The notes: generated from the letters alone by a model not told the origin. A stretch of 31,669 bases of DNA from an uncultured bacterium (GCA_905214495.1 CAJMLW010000019.1:1-31669); one strand, 5' to 3'; counted from the stretch's first letter, positions 17,201-24,434 are shown. Program-made: numbers and translations.

Positions 17201-17657
17201 TTTCAGCGAATTCCTCCAATTGTGCAAAATCACGCAATGCCCCATCAGAACCTGGAATCATTGGAATTTCTGCCAATTTAGCTTGTGTACGAGCGTTAAC
17301 CTTATCGCCAAACATATTCAAATGTTCTACGTGAGGTCCAATAAAAATGATGCCTTCTTCACCGCAACGACGAGCGAACTCTTCGTTTTCGGATAAGAAA
17401 CCATAGCCAGGGTGAATTGCATCAATATCATGTTCCTTAGCAATGCGGATGATATCTTCGATATCCAAATAGGCATCAACTGGTTTTTTACCTTCCCCAA
17501 CCAAATACGCTTCATCAGCTTGGTTACGGTGCAAGGACAATGTGTCTTCTTTAGAATAGATAGCTACTGTTTTAATACCCATTTCGTTACATGCACGAAA
17601 TACGCGGATTGCGATTTCGCCACGATTCGCTACCAAAACTGATTTAATTTTCTTCAT
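14211..17657 (-). CDS. pyc: Pyruvate carboxylase, single-chain
   Basis: ATP- and biotin-dependent carboxylation of pyruvate to oxaloacetate; in a lactate-fermenting relative this would feed malate, fumarate and succinate/propionate formation. Domain order: biotin carboxylase (about 1-450, with KAVNGGGGRGMR and FIEVNPRIQVEHTVTE), carboxyltransferase (about 530-1000, starting FTDTTWRDAHQS, with HEMPGGQYSNLQQQAKMVG), and a C-terminal biotinyl domain with EAMKME, biotin lysine at 1109. The 1148-residue length matches the full enzyme. One variation: the carboxyltransferase HxH metal motif reads HSHEGSG, where HTHDTSG is usual. The gene stands alone, between a possible promoter upstream and a terminator downstream. 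Confidence 0.96.
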   Translation of the reverse strand: MKKIKSVLVANRGEIAIRVFRACNEMGIKTVAIYSKEDTLSLHRNQADEAYLVGEGKKPVDAYLDIEDIIRIAKEHDIDAIHPGYGFLSENEEFARRCGEEGIIFIGPHVEHLNMFGDKVNARTQAKLAEIPMIPGSDGALRDFAQLEEFAETHGYPLMIKAVNGGGGRGMREVHRKEDLRDAYDRAKSEAKAAFGDDDVYVEKLIVEPKHIEVQILGDEHGNVVHLHERDCSVQRRHQKVVEMAPAFALPLETRKRICDAAVKIMKNVGYVNAGTVEFLVTADGSFYFIEVNPRIQVEHTVTEMITDIDIVHSQIRIAEGYDLHSPEVGIPEQDEIPCKGTAIQCRITTENPKNNFMPDTGKILAYRSSGGFGIRLDSGNAFTGAVVTPYYDSLLVKATAFGPNNEETIRKMLRCLKEFRIRGVKTNIHFLINVLENPEFQSGNYTVNFIEDHPELFELKPDRDRGTKLLRYIADTTINGYSGAGPQEVPDFEPMQLPSKLDVSPAPGTKQKFDELGPEGFSKWLADQKQVFFTDTTWRDAHQSLFATRLRTIDMARVAGDAAKGVPNLFSLECWGGATFDVSYRFLHEDPWERLRMFRKEVPNTLLQMLIRGANAVGYTSYPDNVVRNFIQLSAKNGIDVFRVFDSLNSLDNMRVAIDEVRNQNKIAEVALCYTGDILDSNRPKYNLDYYVKMAKELQNAGANIIAIKDMAGLLKPQAAYNLVSALKDAVTVPIHLHSHEGSGNTIYSYGRAVDAGVDVIDLAYSAFANGTSQPSMNSMYYALAGTERQPQMNIDYMEEMSHYFGSIRPYYRGVDKAEKYPNTEVYQHEMPGGQYSNLQQQAKMVGLGDRWTDIKKVYHQVNMMFGDIIKVTPSSKVVGDMTLYMVQNNLTEKDIYEKGDVLDFPQSVVEFFEGRLGTPYQGFPEELQKIILKGARPITVRPGAVLPPTDFEHVRNELNEMGANTTDEDVSAYCLYPKVFKDYTKFTKDFGNVSVLDTPTFFFGMKRGEEIQVTIEKGKTLIIKMNGVSDPDEDGNRIVLFEFNGQPRSIKVHDKHAKTTGVVRRKVNESNPGEIGATLSGSVVKILVKKGQSVTKGEPLIVTEAMKMETTITAPIDGIVEEILVREGSRIESGDCLLHVQDAIKR

Positions 17658-17950
17658 AATTGCCTCCTACCGAGTCCTATCGAATGATAGATTTGTGTGC
17701 ATTGATATACATTGTTTACGTGCATATCGAAATACATGTTTTACTTAAACATTTATCACTTTTTTTGATATCCGATTATGAATCAAATATATTTCTATTA
17801 TACAATAATTTTCAGATATTAAAAGCATTAATCATCAATATGCTTATATTTATAAATAATTTAAATCAATATAGAAATTCTTCTATTCATTAATTTTTCA
17901 TATGTATTTTTACATATATCGGATTTGGAATAAGATTATATTTATGTAAT
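17658..17950. other. AT-rich intergenic region before pyc (no gene seen)
   Basis: 293 bp between two minus-strand genes, very AT-rich. It holds the pyc ribosome site (GGAGG at about 17663-17667), a small hairpin CTATC-GAAT-GATAG at 17677-17690, a TATAAT box at 17802-17797 and an AT-only inverted repeat at 17900-17917. I see no plausible coding sequence and no strong terminator for the upstream aminopeptidase gene. Confidence 0.6.
17797..17825 (-). promoter_or_regulatory. Possible pyc promoter
   Basis: A perfect TATAAT -10 (17802-17797, minus strand) lies about 140 nt before the pyc start; the sequence 17 bp upstream is only a poor -35 match (TTTTAA). If used, pyc has a leader of about 130 nt. 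Confidence 0.4.
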
Positions 17951-19249
17951 TTATTCATCACCCAAGAAATGTTGCATTAACTGATTCAATTGTTCTTGGT
18001 CTCTAGCTCCCATTGTTTCAACAGCGGAATGCATAGCTAATAATGGTAAGCCAATGTCCATCGTCCTCATTGGCAACATAGCCGATGAAATAGAACCTAC
18101 GGTCGAGCCTCCTGGAATATCAGAACGATTAACATAAATTTGGTATGCTACACCAGCTTCCTCACAAAGGCCTTTCACAATGGCAATAGCCTTTGCATCG
18201 CCTGCATAAGATTGACTGCAGGCCTGTTTCAATGTAACGCCTCCATTGAGTACAGGGAAATTTGTAATATCATTTTTCTCTGGATAATTTGGATGCAATC
18301 CATGGGCTACATCAGATGAAATCATGAAACCACGAGCCACATCTAGATCCATATCATCACGGCTTAATCCTAAACTGCGATACACACGTTCTAATAAGTT
18401 TGGCAATAACATTCCTGCTCCGCCTTGTTTAGTACGGCTACCCACCTCTTCATTATCAAATAGAATAGCACAACGAATGCCATCTGTTTGTTTTTTCTTT
18501 GCTTCCACGATACCTGCAAGAACACCGAAACAAGACGTTAAATTATCAAGTCTTGGAGAACTAATGAAATCAAAATCTGTACCTACTAATGTACCTTCTG
18601 TTACAGGATAGAGTGTAATTTCATAGGATAGAATTTCAGATGAATCACAATTAATCTCGTCTGCTAAAAATTGATTCCATACCTCTTCCTCAGATTTTGT
18701 CGTATCTCCATCTGGTTTCATCATGATGATAGGTAACATTTCTTTTTGGCGATTTAAGGCTACCCCATCATTCACACTACGGTTCATATGAATCGCTAAA
18801 TTAGGGATAATAGCGATTGGCCGCTTCGTATCAAATAGAACAGAATCAACATCATATGAATTTTCACCCTTTAAGACAACTGTTCCAGCGGCCCCTAAAG
18901 GTCGATCTAACCAAGTATTTTGAATTAATCCACCATACATCTCAACATTGAGCTTTGTGTATCCTTTCACATCAGTAATAGGATTTGGCTTGACCCGTAT
19001 AGCAGGAAAATCTGTGTGAGCCGATGCAATGCGTAAGGAATGACGATAGTCCTCGCCTATGTGAAAGGCAAATAATGTCGTACCAAATACATTAACTACA
19101 TAATCACCAGATGTTAGATTCCAAGGTTCTTCTAAGGATAACTCTGTAAATCCTGCATCTAATAATAGTTGCAAACTAGTATCTACCGTATGATACGGAG
19201 ATGTACACCCCTTGATATATTTTATTAATTGAGGATTATCAAATTTCAT
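17951..19249 (-). CDS. apeB: M18 family aminopeptidase (ApeB-like)
   Basis: 432 residues, cytosolic zinc aminopeptidase. Metal and catalytic residues: His78 and Asp80 in ASAHTDFPAIRVKP, Asp235 in SPRLDNLTS, Glu267-Glu268 in FDNEEVGS, Asp313 in SSDVAHGLHPN and His407 in AMHSAVETMG. The ATG has AGGAGG 4 nt away. It is only distantly similar to the 463-residue M18 enzyme at 4453-5844, so the two belong to different M18 branches and are not a recent duplication. It lies downstream of a dicarboxylate transporter but is separated from it by a strong terminator. Confidence 0.9.
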   Translation of the reverse strand: MKFDNPQLIKYIKGCTSPYHTVDTSLQLLLDAGFTELSLEEPWNLTSGDYVVNVFGTTLFAFHIGEDYRHSLRIASAHTDFPAIRVKPNPITDVKGYTKLNVEMYGGLIQNTWLDRPLGAAGTVVLKGENSYDVDSVLFDTKRPIAIIPNLAIHMNRSVNDGVALNRQKEMLPIIMMKPDGDTTKSEEEVWNQFLADEINCDSSEILSYEITLYPVTEGTLVGTDFDFISSPRLDNLTSCFGVLAGIVEAKKKQTDGIRCAILFDNEEVGSRTKQGGAGMLLPNLLERVYRSLGLSRDDMDLDVARGFMISSDVAHGLHPNYPEKNDITNFPVLNGGVTLKQACSQSYAGDAKAIAIVKGLCEEAGVAYQIYVNRSDIPGGSTVGSISSAMLPMRTMDIGLPLLAMHSAVETMGARDQEQLNQLMQHFLGDE

Positions 19250-19282
19250 ATGACCTCCTACTTAATTATTACATGCAAATTG

Positions 19283-19299
19283 TTATGTAATATACATAA
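19283..19299. repeat. Operator-like inverted repeat upstream of the second M18 gene
   Basis: TTATGTA (19283-19289), 3-bp spacer, TACATAA (19293-19299): a perfect inverted repeat about 35-50 bp before the start codon. The same two heptamers occur again, in the opposite arrangement, at 19353-19376. Confidence 0.5.
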
Positions 19300-19316
19300 T
19301 CTATTGCCATTGTATC

Positions 19317-19346
19317 ACAAAAACGCCGTCCCACAAGGGACGGCGT
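19317..19346 (-). terminator. Strong rho-independent terminator after the DASS transporter
   Basis: ACGCCGTCCC (19323-19332) pairs perfectly with GGGACGGCGT (19337-19346) around a 4-nt loop; on the minus strand the stem is followed by TTTTTG. It is the most GC-rich stem in the region. Confidence 0.93.
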
Positions 19347-19352
19347 CATGTA

Positions 19353-19376
19353 TACATAATCGTATACGTTTATGTA
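19353..19376. repeat. Second inverted repeat of the TACATAA/TTATGTA heptamer
   Basis: TACATAA (19353-19359) and TTATGTA (19370-19376) flank a 10-bp spacer holding the palindrome CGTATACG (19361-19368). It lies between the DASS transporter stop and its terminator, so on RNA it could form an extra 7-bp hairpin ahead of the terminator. Confidence 0.45.
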
Positions 19377-19384
19377 ATTGTGTT

Positions 19385-20785
19385 TTACCACATACCAATT
19401 GCTTTCATCCAGATAGAACCTAATCCTACAAAGATGATTAAGTTGATAACAGATGAGAAGAAACCAAGTTTCCACCATGTGTTTTGAGGAACATATCCAG
19501 TATTGAAGATTACTGGAGAAGGACCTGCTGCATAGTGAGTTAAGGACATACACAAGTTAGATGTGAATGCAATCATCAACAATGTCAACATTGGTGGTGC
19601 GCCTGCGGAAATCGCAATAGCAGAGAATGCTACGAACATGGCAGAAATATGAGCTGTTAAGGATGCAAATGCATAATGTGAATATGTATTAATAAGTACA
19701 GCTATAACGAAGGCAATAATCCAAGATCCTTCTGGAATATAACCGCCTACAAGTACTGTTGCCCATTTAATGAAGCCCAATTTGGACAAGAAACCGGCAA
19801 AGCCCATTAATGTACCCATCCAAACTAATGTATCCCAAGCACCTTTTTCACTTTTAACATCGTCCCAAACTAGAACGCTAGTAGCAAGCAAAATAGAAAT
19901 ACCTAAGAATGCAACAGTGGTAGCATCAATTTTTGTGAATTGAGAGGTAGCCCATAACACTAAAGCTAAAACGAATACGCCTAGCATAACCCATTCTTGG
20001 AACGACATTTTACCAAGGCCTTTTAGCTCTTCGCGAATCATTTGTTGTGCTTCACGGGCATCTTTAATTTCAGGTGGATATACTTTGTAAATGAAATACG
20101 GCATAATAATTAATGCAATGATACCAGGAACAATGGCTGCCATAGCCCAATCCCCCCAAGTAATGCCAATTCCAAAGGATTGAAGTGCCAATGTAGCAAC
20201 CAATGTATTACCCGCCATAGATGTTTGGAACATAGCAGATGTAATCGTATTGACTTGATAAATAGATTGCATCAAGAAGGAACCAATCTTACGAGGACCA
20301 TCTTGTGGTTCAGAGCCGAACGCTTTTGCCAAACTTGTCGTAATTGGCATGATAACACCGCCCACACGAGCTGTATTAGATGGTGTAGCAGGCGCTAAAA
20401 TTAAATCAGATAAAGCTAAAGCATAAGATAGGCGCAAAGAACTGCTACCAAATGCAGCAATCAAATTATAAGCAATACGTTTACCCAAACCAGTCTTAAT
20501 AAAACCACGAGAGAATAAGAAAGCCCCAACAATTAACCAAATAGCAGAGTTAGCAAAGCCAGAAATAGCTTCACCAATTTTCAATGTACCTGTGAGTGCA
20601 GCCACAGTGATAACAACGATAGATACACCACCAATTGGTAATGGCTGCGTAATAAAGCCTACGATGGTAGCAACAAAGATGGCGAATAAGTGCCAAGACT
20701 GAGGTGTTAAACCCTCTGGTGTTGGAATAAACCACAGGCCTATACCAAAGACCGCTGGAATAATCCAGTTCAATAGTTTTTTCAT
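19385..20785 (-). CDS. DASS (SLC13/CitT-type) anion or dicarboxylate transporter
   Basis: A polytopic inner-membrane transporter of 466 residues with about 12 membrane segments. The start at 20785 (MKKLLNW) is chosen because AGGAGG lies 7 nt upstream; an ATG two codons earlier is too close to that site. It has the family's Ser-Asn-Thr motif (APATPSNTARVGG, near 132-143) and a second, less exact copy in the C-terminal half (NTYSHYAFASLTAH). Members exchange or co-transport succinate, malate, fumarate, tartrate or citrate. Succinate/malate transport would suit an organism with the pyruvate carboxylase route seen here, but the substrate is not readable from sequence. Confidence 0.88.
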   Translation of the reverse strand: MKKLLNWIIPAVFGIGLWFIPTPEGLTPQSWHLFAIFVATIVGFITQPLPIGGVSIVVITVAALTGTLKIGEAISGFANSAIWLIVGAFLFSRGFIKTGLGKRIAYNLIAAFGSSSLRLSYALALSDLILAPATPSNTARVGGVIMPITTSLAKAFGSEPQDGPRKIGSFLMQSIYQVNTITSAMFQTSMAGNTLVATLALQSFGIGITWGDWAMAAIVPGIIALIIMPYFIYKVYPPEIKDAREAQQMIREELKGLGKMSFQEWVMLGVFVLALVLWATSQFTKIDATTVAFLGISILLATSVLVWDDVKSEKGAWDTLVWMGTLMGFAGFLSKLGFIKWATVLVGGYIPEGSWIIAFVIAVLINTYSHYAFASLTAHISAMFVAFSAIAISAGAPPMLTLLMIAFTSNLCMSLTHYAAGPSPVIFNTGYVPQNTWWKLGFFSSVINLIIFVGLGSIWMKAIGMW

Positions 20786-20807
20786 ACACATACCTCCTAC
20801 ATAGGAA

Positions 20808-20842
20808 AAAAATTAAACTTCGTATGAAAAAAGCTGTACATC
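20808..20842 (-). promoter_or_regulatory. Possible promoter of the DASS transporter gene
   Basis: Minus-strand TGTACA, 17-bp spacer, TTTAAT, located within and just after the terminator of the upstream mrp gene. Both boxes are imperfect. If it is not used, the transporter depends on read-through from mrp. Confidence 0.3.
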
Positions 20843-20861
20843 TAAAACTATGCACAGCTTT
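20824..20861 (-). terminator. Rho-independent terminator after mrp
   Basis: AAAGCTGT (20830-20837) pairs with ACAGCTTT (20854-20861), with CAT/ATG extending the stem past a small mismatch; the minus-strand stem is followed by six T residues. It begins 17 bp after the mrp stop codon. Confidence 0.8.
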
Positions 20862-20877
20862 CATCGTCATATATATC

Positions 20878-21711
20878 CTATTCAGGCAAAGATACATCCT
20901 CTAAATTTGTTTTGTCGATAGACTCAATATCACCTTTATCGCATAGATTTGCAATATTTGGATCAATTGGTAAACGGCTCAACAATAATAGACCATATTT
21001 TTGAAGAATTTCTTCAATATGGCTTTCACCAAAGATTTGGTAATCCTTACCATTATCTGGACAATGGAAGTACGAGTAGTTTTCTACTACACCGATGATA
21101 GGCACTTGCATTAAATCAGCCATTTTAACTGCTTTTTCAACAATCATGGATACCAAGTCTTGAGGAGATGTAACAATGATAATACCATCCAATTTCAAGG
21201 ATTGATATACAGTAATTGCTACGTCACCTGTTCCTGGTGGCATATCAACGAATAAATAATCGATGTCTTTCCAAATAACATCACTGTAGAATTGTTTTAC
21301 AACATTGCCTAGAATAGGACCACGCCATAATACAGGATCTGTATCATTTTCAAGCAACAAATTAACGGACATTACATCAATGCCATATTGCTTAGTTTTA
21401 ACAGGATACATACCAACTTCGTCAGCGTAAGCCTTTTCTTTGATACCAAACATCTTAGGAATGGATGGACCTGTTATATCAGCATCAAGAATACCTACTT
21501 TATAACCTTTACGAGCCATCGTTAAGGCCATCAAGCTTGTAACGGAGGATTTACCTACACCACCCTTACCGGATACAACACCGATAACATGTTTAACTGA
21601 ACTCAATTCATGCAATGGAGCCGTCATATCTTGAGGCTGTTGTGCACCACCGCAACCTGCGGATTTGGATGGACAACTATTGCAATCACTACTGCTGCTA
21701 CCGCAACCCAT
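20878..21711 (-). CDS. mrp: Mrp/NBP35-family iron-sulfur cluster carrier ATPase
   Basis: A cytosolic P-loop ATPase that carries Fe-S clusters to target proteins. The start at 21711 (MGCGSSSSDC) is preferred; a GTG at 21720 sits too near the ribosome site. The 277-residue product has four N-terminal cysteines (3, 10, 13, 20; C-x6-C-x2-C-x6-C) as in NBP35-type proteins, a deviant Walker A GKGGVGKS at 48-55, LDADITGPSIPKM and DMPPGTGDVA. The usual C-terminal CxxC that bridges a cluster between subunits is here Cys-Pro-Asp-Asn, so its second cysteine is missing. It has its own promoter and terminator. Confidence 0.9.
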   Translation of the reverse strand: MGCGSSSSDCNSCPSKSAGCGGAQQPQDMTAPLHELSSVKHVIGVVSGKGGVGKSSVTSLMALTMARKGYKVGILDADITGPSIPKMFGIKEKAYADEVGMYPVKTKQYGIDVMSVNLLLENDTDPVLWRGPILGNVVKQFYSDVIWKDIDYLFVDMPPGTGDVAITVYQSLKLDGIIIVTSPQDLVSMIVEKAVKMADLMQVPIIGVVENYSYFHCPDNGKDYQIFGESHIEEILQKYGLLLLSRLPIDPNIANLCDKGDIESIDKTNLEDVSLPE

Positions 21712-21729
21712 AGTAAACACCTACTTTCT

Positions 21730-21746
21730 TTGAGGACTTTCCTCAA
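21730..21746 (-). other. Perfect hairpin just upstream of the mrp ribosome site
   Basis: TTGAGGA (21730-21736) and TCCTCAA (21740-21746) form a 7-bp stem with a 3-nt loop, about 6 nt before the weak Shine-Dalgarno AGTAGG. It may influence translation of mrp; no U-run follows. Confidence 0.45.
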
Positions 21747-21838
21747 CAATATATAGTTAGAAAATTATTATCTCATTGTAAATATCGTTCATTGTGAAAG
21801 CTCTTTCTACAACTAACACATCATATATTTACAGTGTT

Positions 21839-21868
21839 ATTGTATCATGGTAGTTTAATAATTTTCAA
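21839..21868 (-). promoter_or_regulatory. Promoter of mrp
   Basis: Minus-strand -35 TTGAAA (21868-21863), 18-bp spacer, -10 TACAAT (21844-21839), in the gap after the aminotransferase gene. Each box is one base from consensus. The leader would be about 120 nt. Confidence 0.6.
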
Positions 21869-21895
21869 TATACCTATACGCTTTAAACGATTAAA

Positions 21896-23089
21896 TTATT
21901 CACCACAATATTCTTTTGTAAGAGCACAGAGGATTTCCATCCCCTTCTCAATTTCTGGAATTGTTGGCACCGTATAGCTCAAACGGAATGCATGACCATT
22001 TTGTACGCCATCAGCCGCAAAGGCACCACATTTAATAATACCTACATTTTTATCCATGCACGCTTCAAAGAATTCATCACAATCAACAGTATCCGGCATT
22101 GTCATCCATGCGAACATACCGCCTGTAGGTTGAGTCAAATGAACCTTCGAACTACCTTTTTCTTTAAATACACGCATCATAGCATCACATTTAGATTTAT
22201 ATATCTTGCGTACATTTTCTAAATGTGCATCATAATCGATATGATCTAGTACGTGTGCTACCACCTTTTGTGTAACTAATGGCATTTGGCCAGCTGTATT
22301 ATTTTTTAGAGCTTGAATAGTACCAATTACATCTTCTGGTCCCAATAAGAACCCTACACGCAAGCCTGCAGATAATGTTTTAGAATAGGAACCTGCATAA
22401 AGAACACGATTTTCCGTATCAAAGGATTTAAAGGTCGGTACATGTTCACCAGCAAAACGAATCTCACCATATGGATCATCTTCATAAATGAATAAATCAT
22501 ATTTAGATGCAATAGCGTAAATTTCCTTACGGCGCTCTAAAGGCATGGTAATACCTGTTGGATTTTGGAAATTTGGAATTAAATAAATATATTTCCCCTT
22601 ACCTGATTGAGCCGCTTTTTCCAACTCACTTGGAATCATGCCGAATTCATCAGTTTTGATGCCGACTGCCTTAGCCCCCATATTACGTACAGAATTAATA
22701 GCACTTGTGAAAGTATAATCATCCATGTACACTTCATCGCCAGGTTCACATACAGTAATAGGCACCAAGCCCAATAGTTGACCAGCCCCATTGGAAATAA
22801 TCAAACCTTGACCCTCTAAATTCATATGGTGAACTTTCGATAAACGTTGTAAGGTCAATTCTGCTAATCGCGCATCCCCTTGCATTGGACCATATTGTAA
22901 AAGCCCCATAGGATTATCATGAACAATGAAATCAAAGGCATCTTCGATGACTTTCACAGGAATTGCCTCTGGTGCTGGATTACCAATACCAAAACTGATA
23001 AATCCAGGCACACCAACACCTCGTTCAAATACTTCACGGATGAAATTAGGACCTTTTAAAATTACGCGTTCAGGAAGTGAAAAACTCAT
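21896..23089 (-). CDS. PLP-dependent class I/II aminotransferase (2-aminoadipate/aromatic type)
   Basis: 397 residues, fold type I. Key residues: Asn177 in NFQNPTG, Asp204 and Tyr207 in YEDDPYGEIRF, Lys237 in AGSYSKTLSAGLRVGF, which forms the Schiff base, and Arg in FRLSYT near the C-terminus. The sequence type (LQYGPMQGDARL, GAGQLLGL) is that of the COG1167 aminotransferase domain without the GntR-like DNA-binding domain of MocR proteins. Substrates in this group include 2-aminoadipate, branched-chain and aromatic amino acids; which one cannot be told. It lies 43 nt after the VTT membrane protein gene, probably co-transcribed. Confidence 0.86.
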   Translation of the reverse strand: MSFSLPERVILKGPNFIREVFERGVGVPGFISFGIGNPAPEAIPVKVIEDAFDFIVHDNPMGLLQYGPMQGDARLAELTLQRLSKVHHMNLEGQGLIISNGAGQLLGLVPITVCEPGDEVYMDDYTFTSAINSVRNMGAKAVGIKTDEFGMIPSELEKAAQSGKGKYIYLIPNFQNPTGITMPLERRKEIYAIASKYDLFIYEDDPYGEIRFAGEHVPTFKSFDTENRVLYAGSYSKTLSAGLRVGFLLGPEDVIGTIQALKNNTAGQMPLVTQKVVAHVLDHIDYDAHLENVRKIYKSKCDAMMRVFKEKGSSKVHLTQPTGGMFAWMTMPDTVDCDEFFEACMDKNVGIIKCGAFAADGVQNGHAFRLSYTVPTIPEIEKGMEILCALTKEYCGE

Positions 23090-23132
23090 AGTATCGCCTC
23101 TTTAATTTTAACTACATAGAATTACATGTGTA

Positions 23133-23870
23133 TTAAGCATTAGGATCATGTTCTCGCTCGGCATTACGCTTATTAATATAGTATTTGTATACCTTCCATA
23201 AAATGAAATATACAATGGCTGCTACGCCAACAATAATACCTAGACGACCCATATTTTCTTGAAAATTTACGATATCTGTGCCAATAGCAACTTCAAGGGC
23301 AGTAGACGGAAATTTACCAATTAAATTAGCCAAGATATAGTCGCGCGGTTTAATCTTACTGATAGCCCCTAGCGCAGTAATAACGCCAGATGGGAAATAA
23401 GGCAATGATCTAGCAAACAACATGACCACGAAACCATTGTTACCGGAAAAATCGTCAACTTTCATCAATATGGTACTCTTAGAAATTAGCTTATCTGCTG
23501 CATCTCGTAAGAAATAACGCATAATGTAAAAGCTGATAACTACCCCAATAGTTTCAGCGAGCCAGGAAATAATAATGCCAGGCCACATGCCAAACACGAG
23601 ACCATTTGCTGTAGAAATAAAAATAGATGGCAAAAAACCTACAGCATTGACAAAAATATCAAGGAGCATGCTCACTACCATGGCCATAGGGCCATAGCCT
23701 TGAATATACTCGGCAATCTCCTCCATAGAACCATTAGTAGCTAGATGCCACATAGTTGGGTAAAATGTAGGGTCTACAATATTAATGATGATAAGTAATA
23801 CGACAAATAATATGCCCCCTATTACCTGCACCAAGCCTTCACCAGAAGGCGAAAATTTTCGTTCTTTCAT
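23133..23870 (-). CDS. TVP38/TMEM64-family (VTT domain) membrane protein
   Basis: 245 residues with about five or six hydrophobic segments. The start at 23870 (MKERKFSPSGEG) follows GAGG by 5 nt; the upstream in-frame extension lacks such a site. The conserved VTT core is visible as ISTANGLVFGMWPG and ARSLPYFPSGVITALGAIS, followed by GKFPSTALEVAIGTD. Relatives of the VTT/DedA group are linked to lipid (undecaprenyl phosphate or phospholipid) flipping and membrane homeostasis; the role of this member is unknown. It is upstream of the aminotransferase and divergent from the thioesterase gene. Confidence 0.85.
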   Translation of the reverse strand: MKERKFSPSGEGLVQVIGGILFVVLLIIINIVDPTFYPTMWHLATNGSMEEIAEYIQGYGPMAMVVSMLLDIFVNAVGFLPSIFISTANGLVFGMWPGIIISWLAETIGVVISFYIMRYFLRDAADKLISKSTILMKVDDFSGNNGFVVMLFARSLPYFPSGVITALGAISKIKPRDYILANLIGKFPSTALEVAIGTDIVNFQENMGRLGIIVGVAAIVYFILWKVYKYYINKRNAEREHDPNA

Positions 23871-23898
23871 AGTTACCTCGTTTAATAAAACTAGTACT

Positions 23899-23929
23899 AT
23901 TATAGCACGGATTCTATAGAGTCTGTACA
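23899..23929 (-). promoter_or_regulatory. Promoter of the VTT-aminotransferase pair
   Basis: Minus-strand TATAAT (23904-23899) is a perfect -10, 29 bp before the start codon. Upstream, TGTACA lies at a 19-bp spacing, a weak -35. Confidence 0.45.
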
Positions 23930-23978
23930 ATTAAGTCTATTTTAGAAAATAATAAATTTTAACATTACAAAATTAGGA

Positions 23979-24003
23979 TATATACTCATAAGAGTTGTAT
24001 AAT
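23979..24003 (+). promoter_or_regulatory. Promoter of the FlK-like thioesterase gene
   Basis: Plus-strand perfect -10 TATAAT at 23998-24003, preceded by TG one base before the box. A poor -35 (TTAGGA region, 19 bp upstream) suggests dependence on the -10 element. The start codon is 38 bp downstream, with the ribosome site GAAGG. Confidence 0.45.
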
Positions 24004-24041
24004 ACAAATATATTCTAATTCATAACGAAAGAAGGTTTACT

Positions 24042-24434
24042 ATGATACAAGTTGGTCAATCTGCGACAGCAATGGTTACAGTTACAGAATCTAATATTGC
24101 AAAAACAATGAAGTCTGGCGCCCTTGAAGTATTTGCTACACCTGCTATGTGTGCGCTTATGGAAGAAGCTGCACAAGCAGCTGTTCAACCAGAGTTAAAT
24201 GAAGGTGAAGGTACCGTTGGTATTTCTCTATCCATTAGCCATGATGCCCCATCCCCTATAGGGGCCACTATTACTGCTACGGCTACTGTAACCTCTGTAG
24301 AAGGACGTAAAATTACCTTAGATATCGAAGCATCTGATGGTGTTGGTATTATCGGTAAAGGTACACATGAACGATTCGTTATTAACAACGAAAAATTTAT
24401 GACTAAAGTAGGTGCACGAAAAGCATCAAACTAA
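24042..24434 (+). CDS. FlK-like hotdog-fold thioesterase
   Basis: 130 residues, single hotdog domain, one of only two plus-strand genes. Thr33, Glu41 and His67 (in VFATPAMCALMEEA and ISHDAPSP) have the same spacing (8 and 26 residues) as the Thr42/Glu50/His76 triad of the fluoroacetyl-CoA thioesterase FlK. The family match (COG5496) is therefore good. Most members in ordinary bacteria do not meet fluoroacetate, so an acyl-CoA housekeeping role is likelier; the substrate is unknown. It is divergent from the VTT gene and ends at a shared bidirectional terminator. Confidence 0.82.
   Translation: MIQVGQSATAMVTVTESNIAKTMKSGALEVFATPAMCALMEEAAQAAVQPELNEGEGTVGISLSISHDAPSPIGATITATATVTSVEGRKITLDIEASDGVGIIGKGTHERFVINNEKFMTKVGARKASN

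Noticed and set aside
14991..17642. Many open frames on the plus strand opposite pyruvate carboxylase, up to about 100 codons
   Set aside because: They are antisense shadows of a highly conserved gene, lack ribosome sites and have unnatural composition (Cys/His/Ile/Phe-rich).
17899..17918. ATATGTA-TTTT-TACATAT inverted repeat as a terminator for the second M18 gene
   Set aside because: It is made almost only of A and T, has no GC in the stem core and no clean U-run, so it could easily be chance in this AT-rich gap.
19269..19553. A 94-codon minus-strand open frame overlapping the end of the dicarboxylate transporter and its terminator
   Set aside because: It is out of frame with the transporter, crosses a strong terminator and has no ribosome site or plausible protein features.
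23871..23930. Upstream extension of the VTT membrane protein by 20 residues
   Set aside because: The promoter -10 box lies inside it, and the ATG at 23870 has a GAGG site at the right distance.
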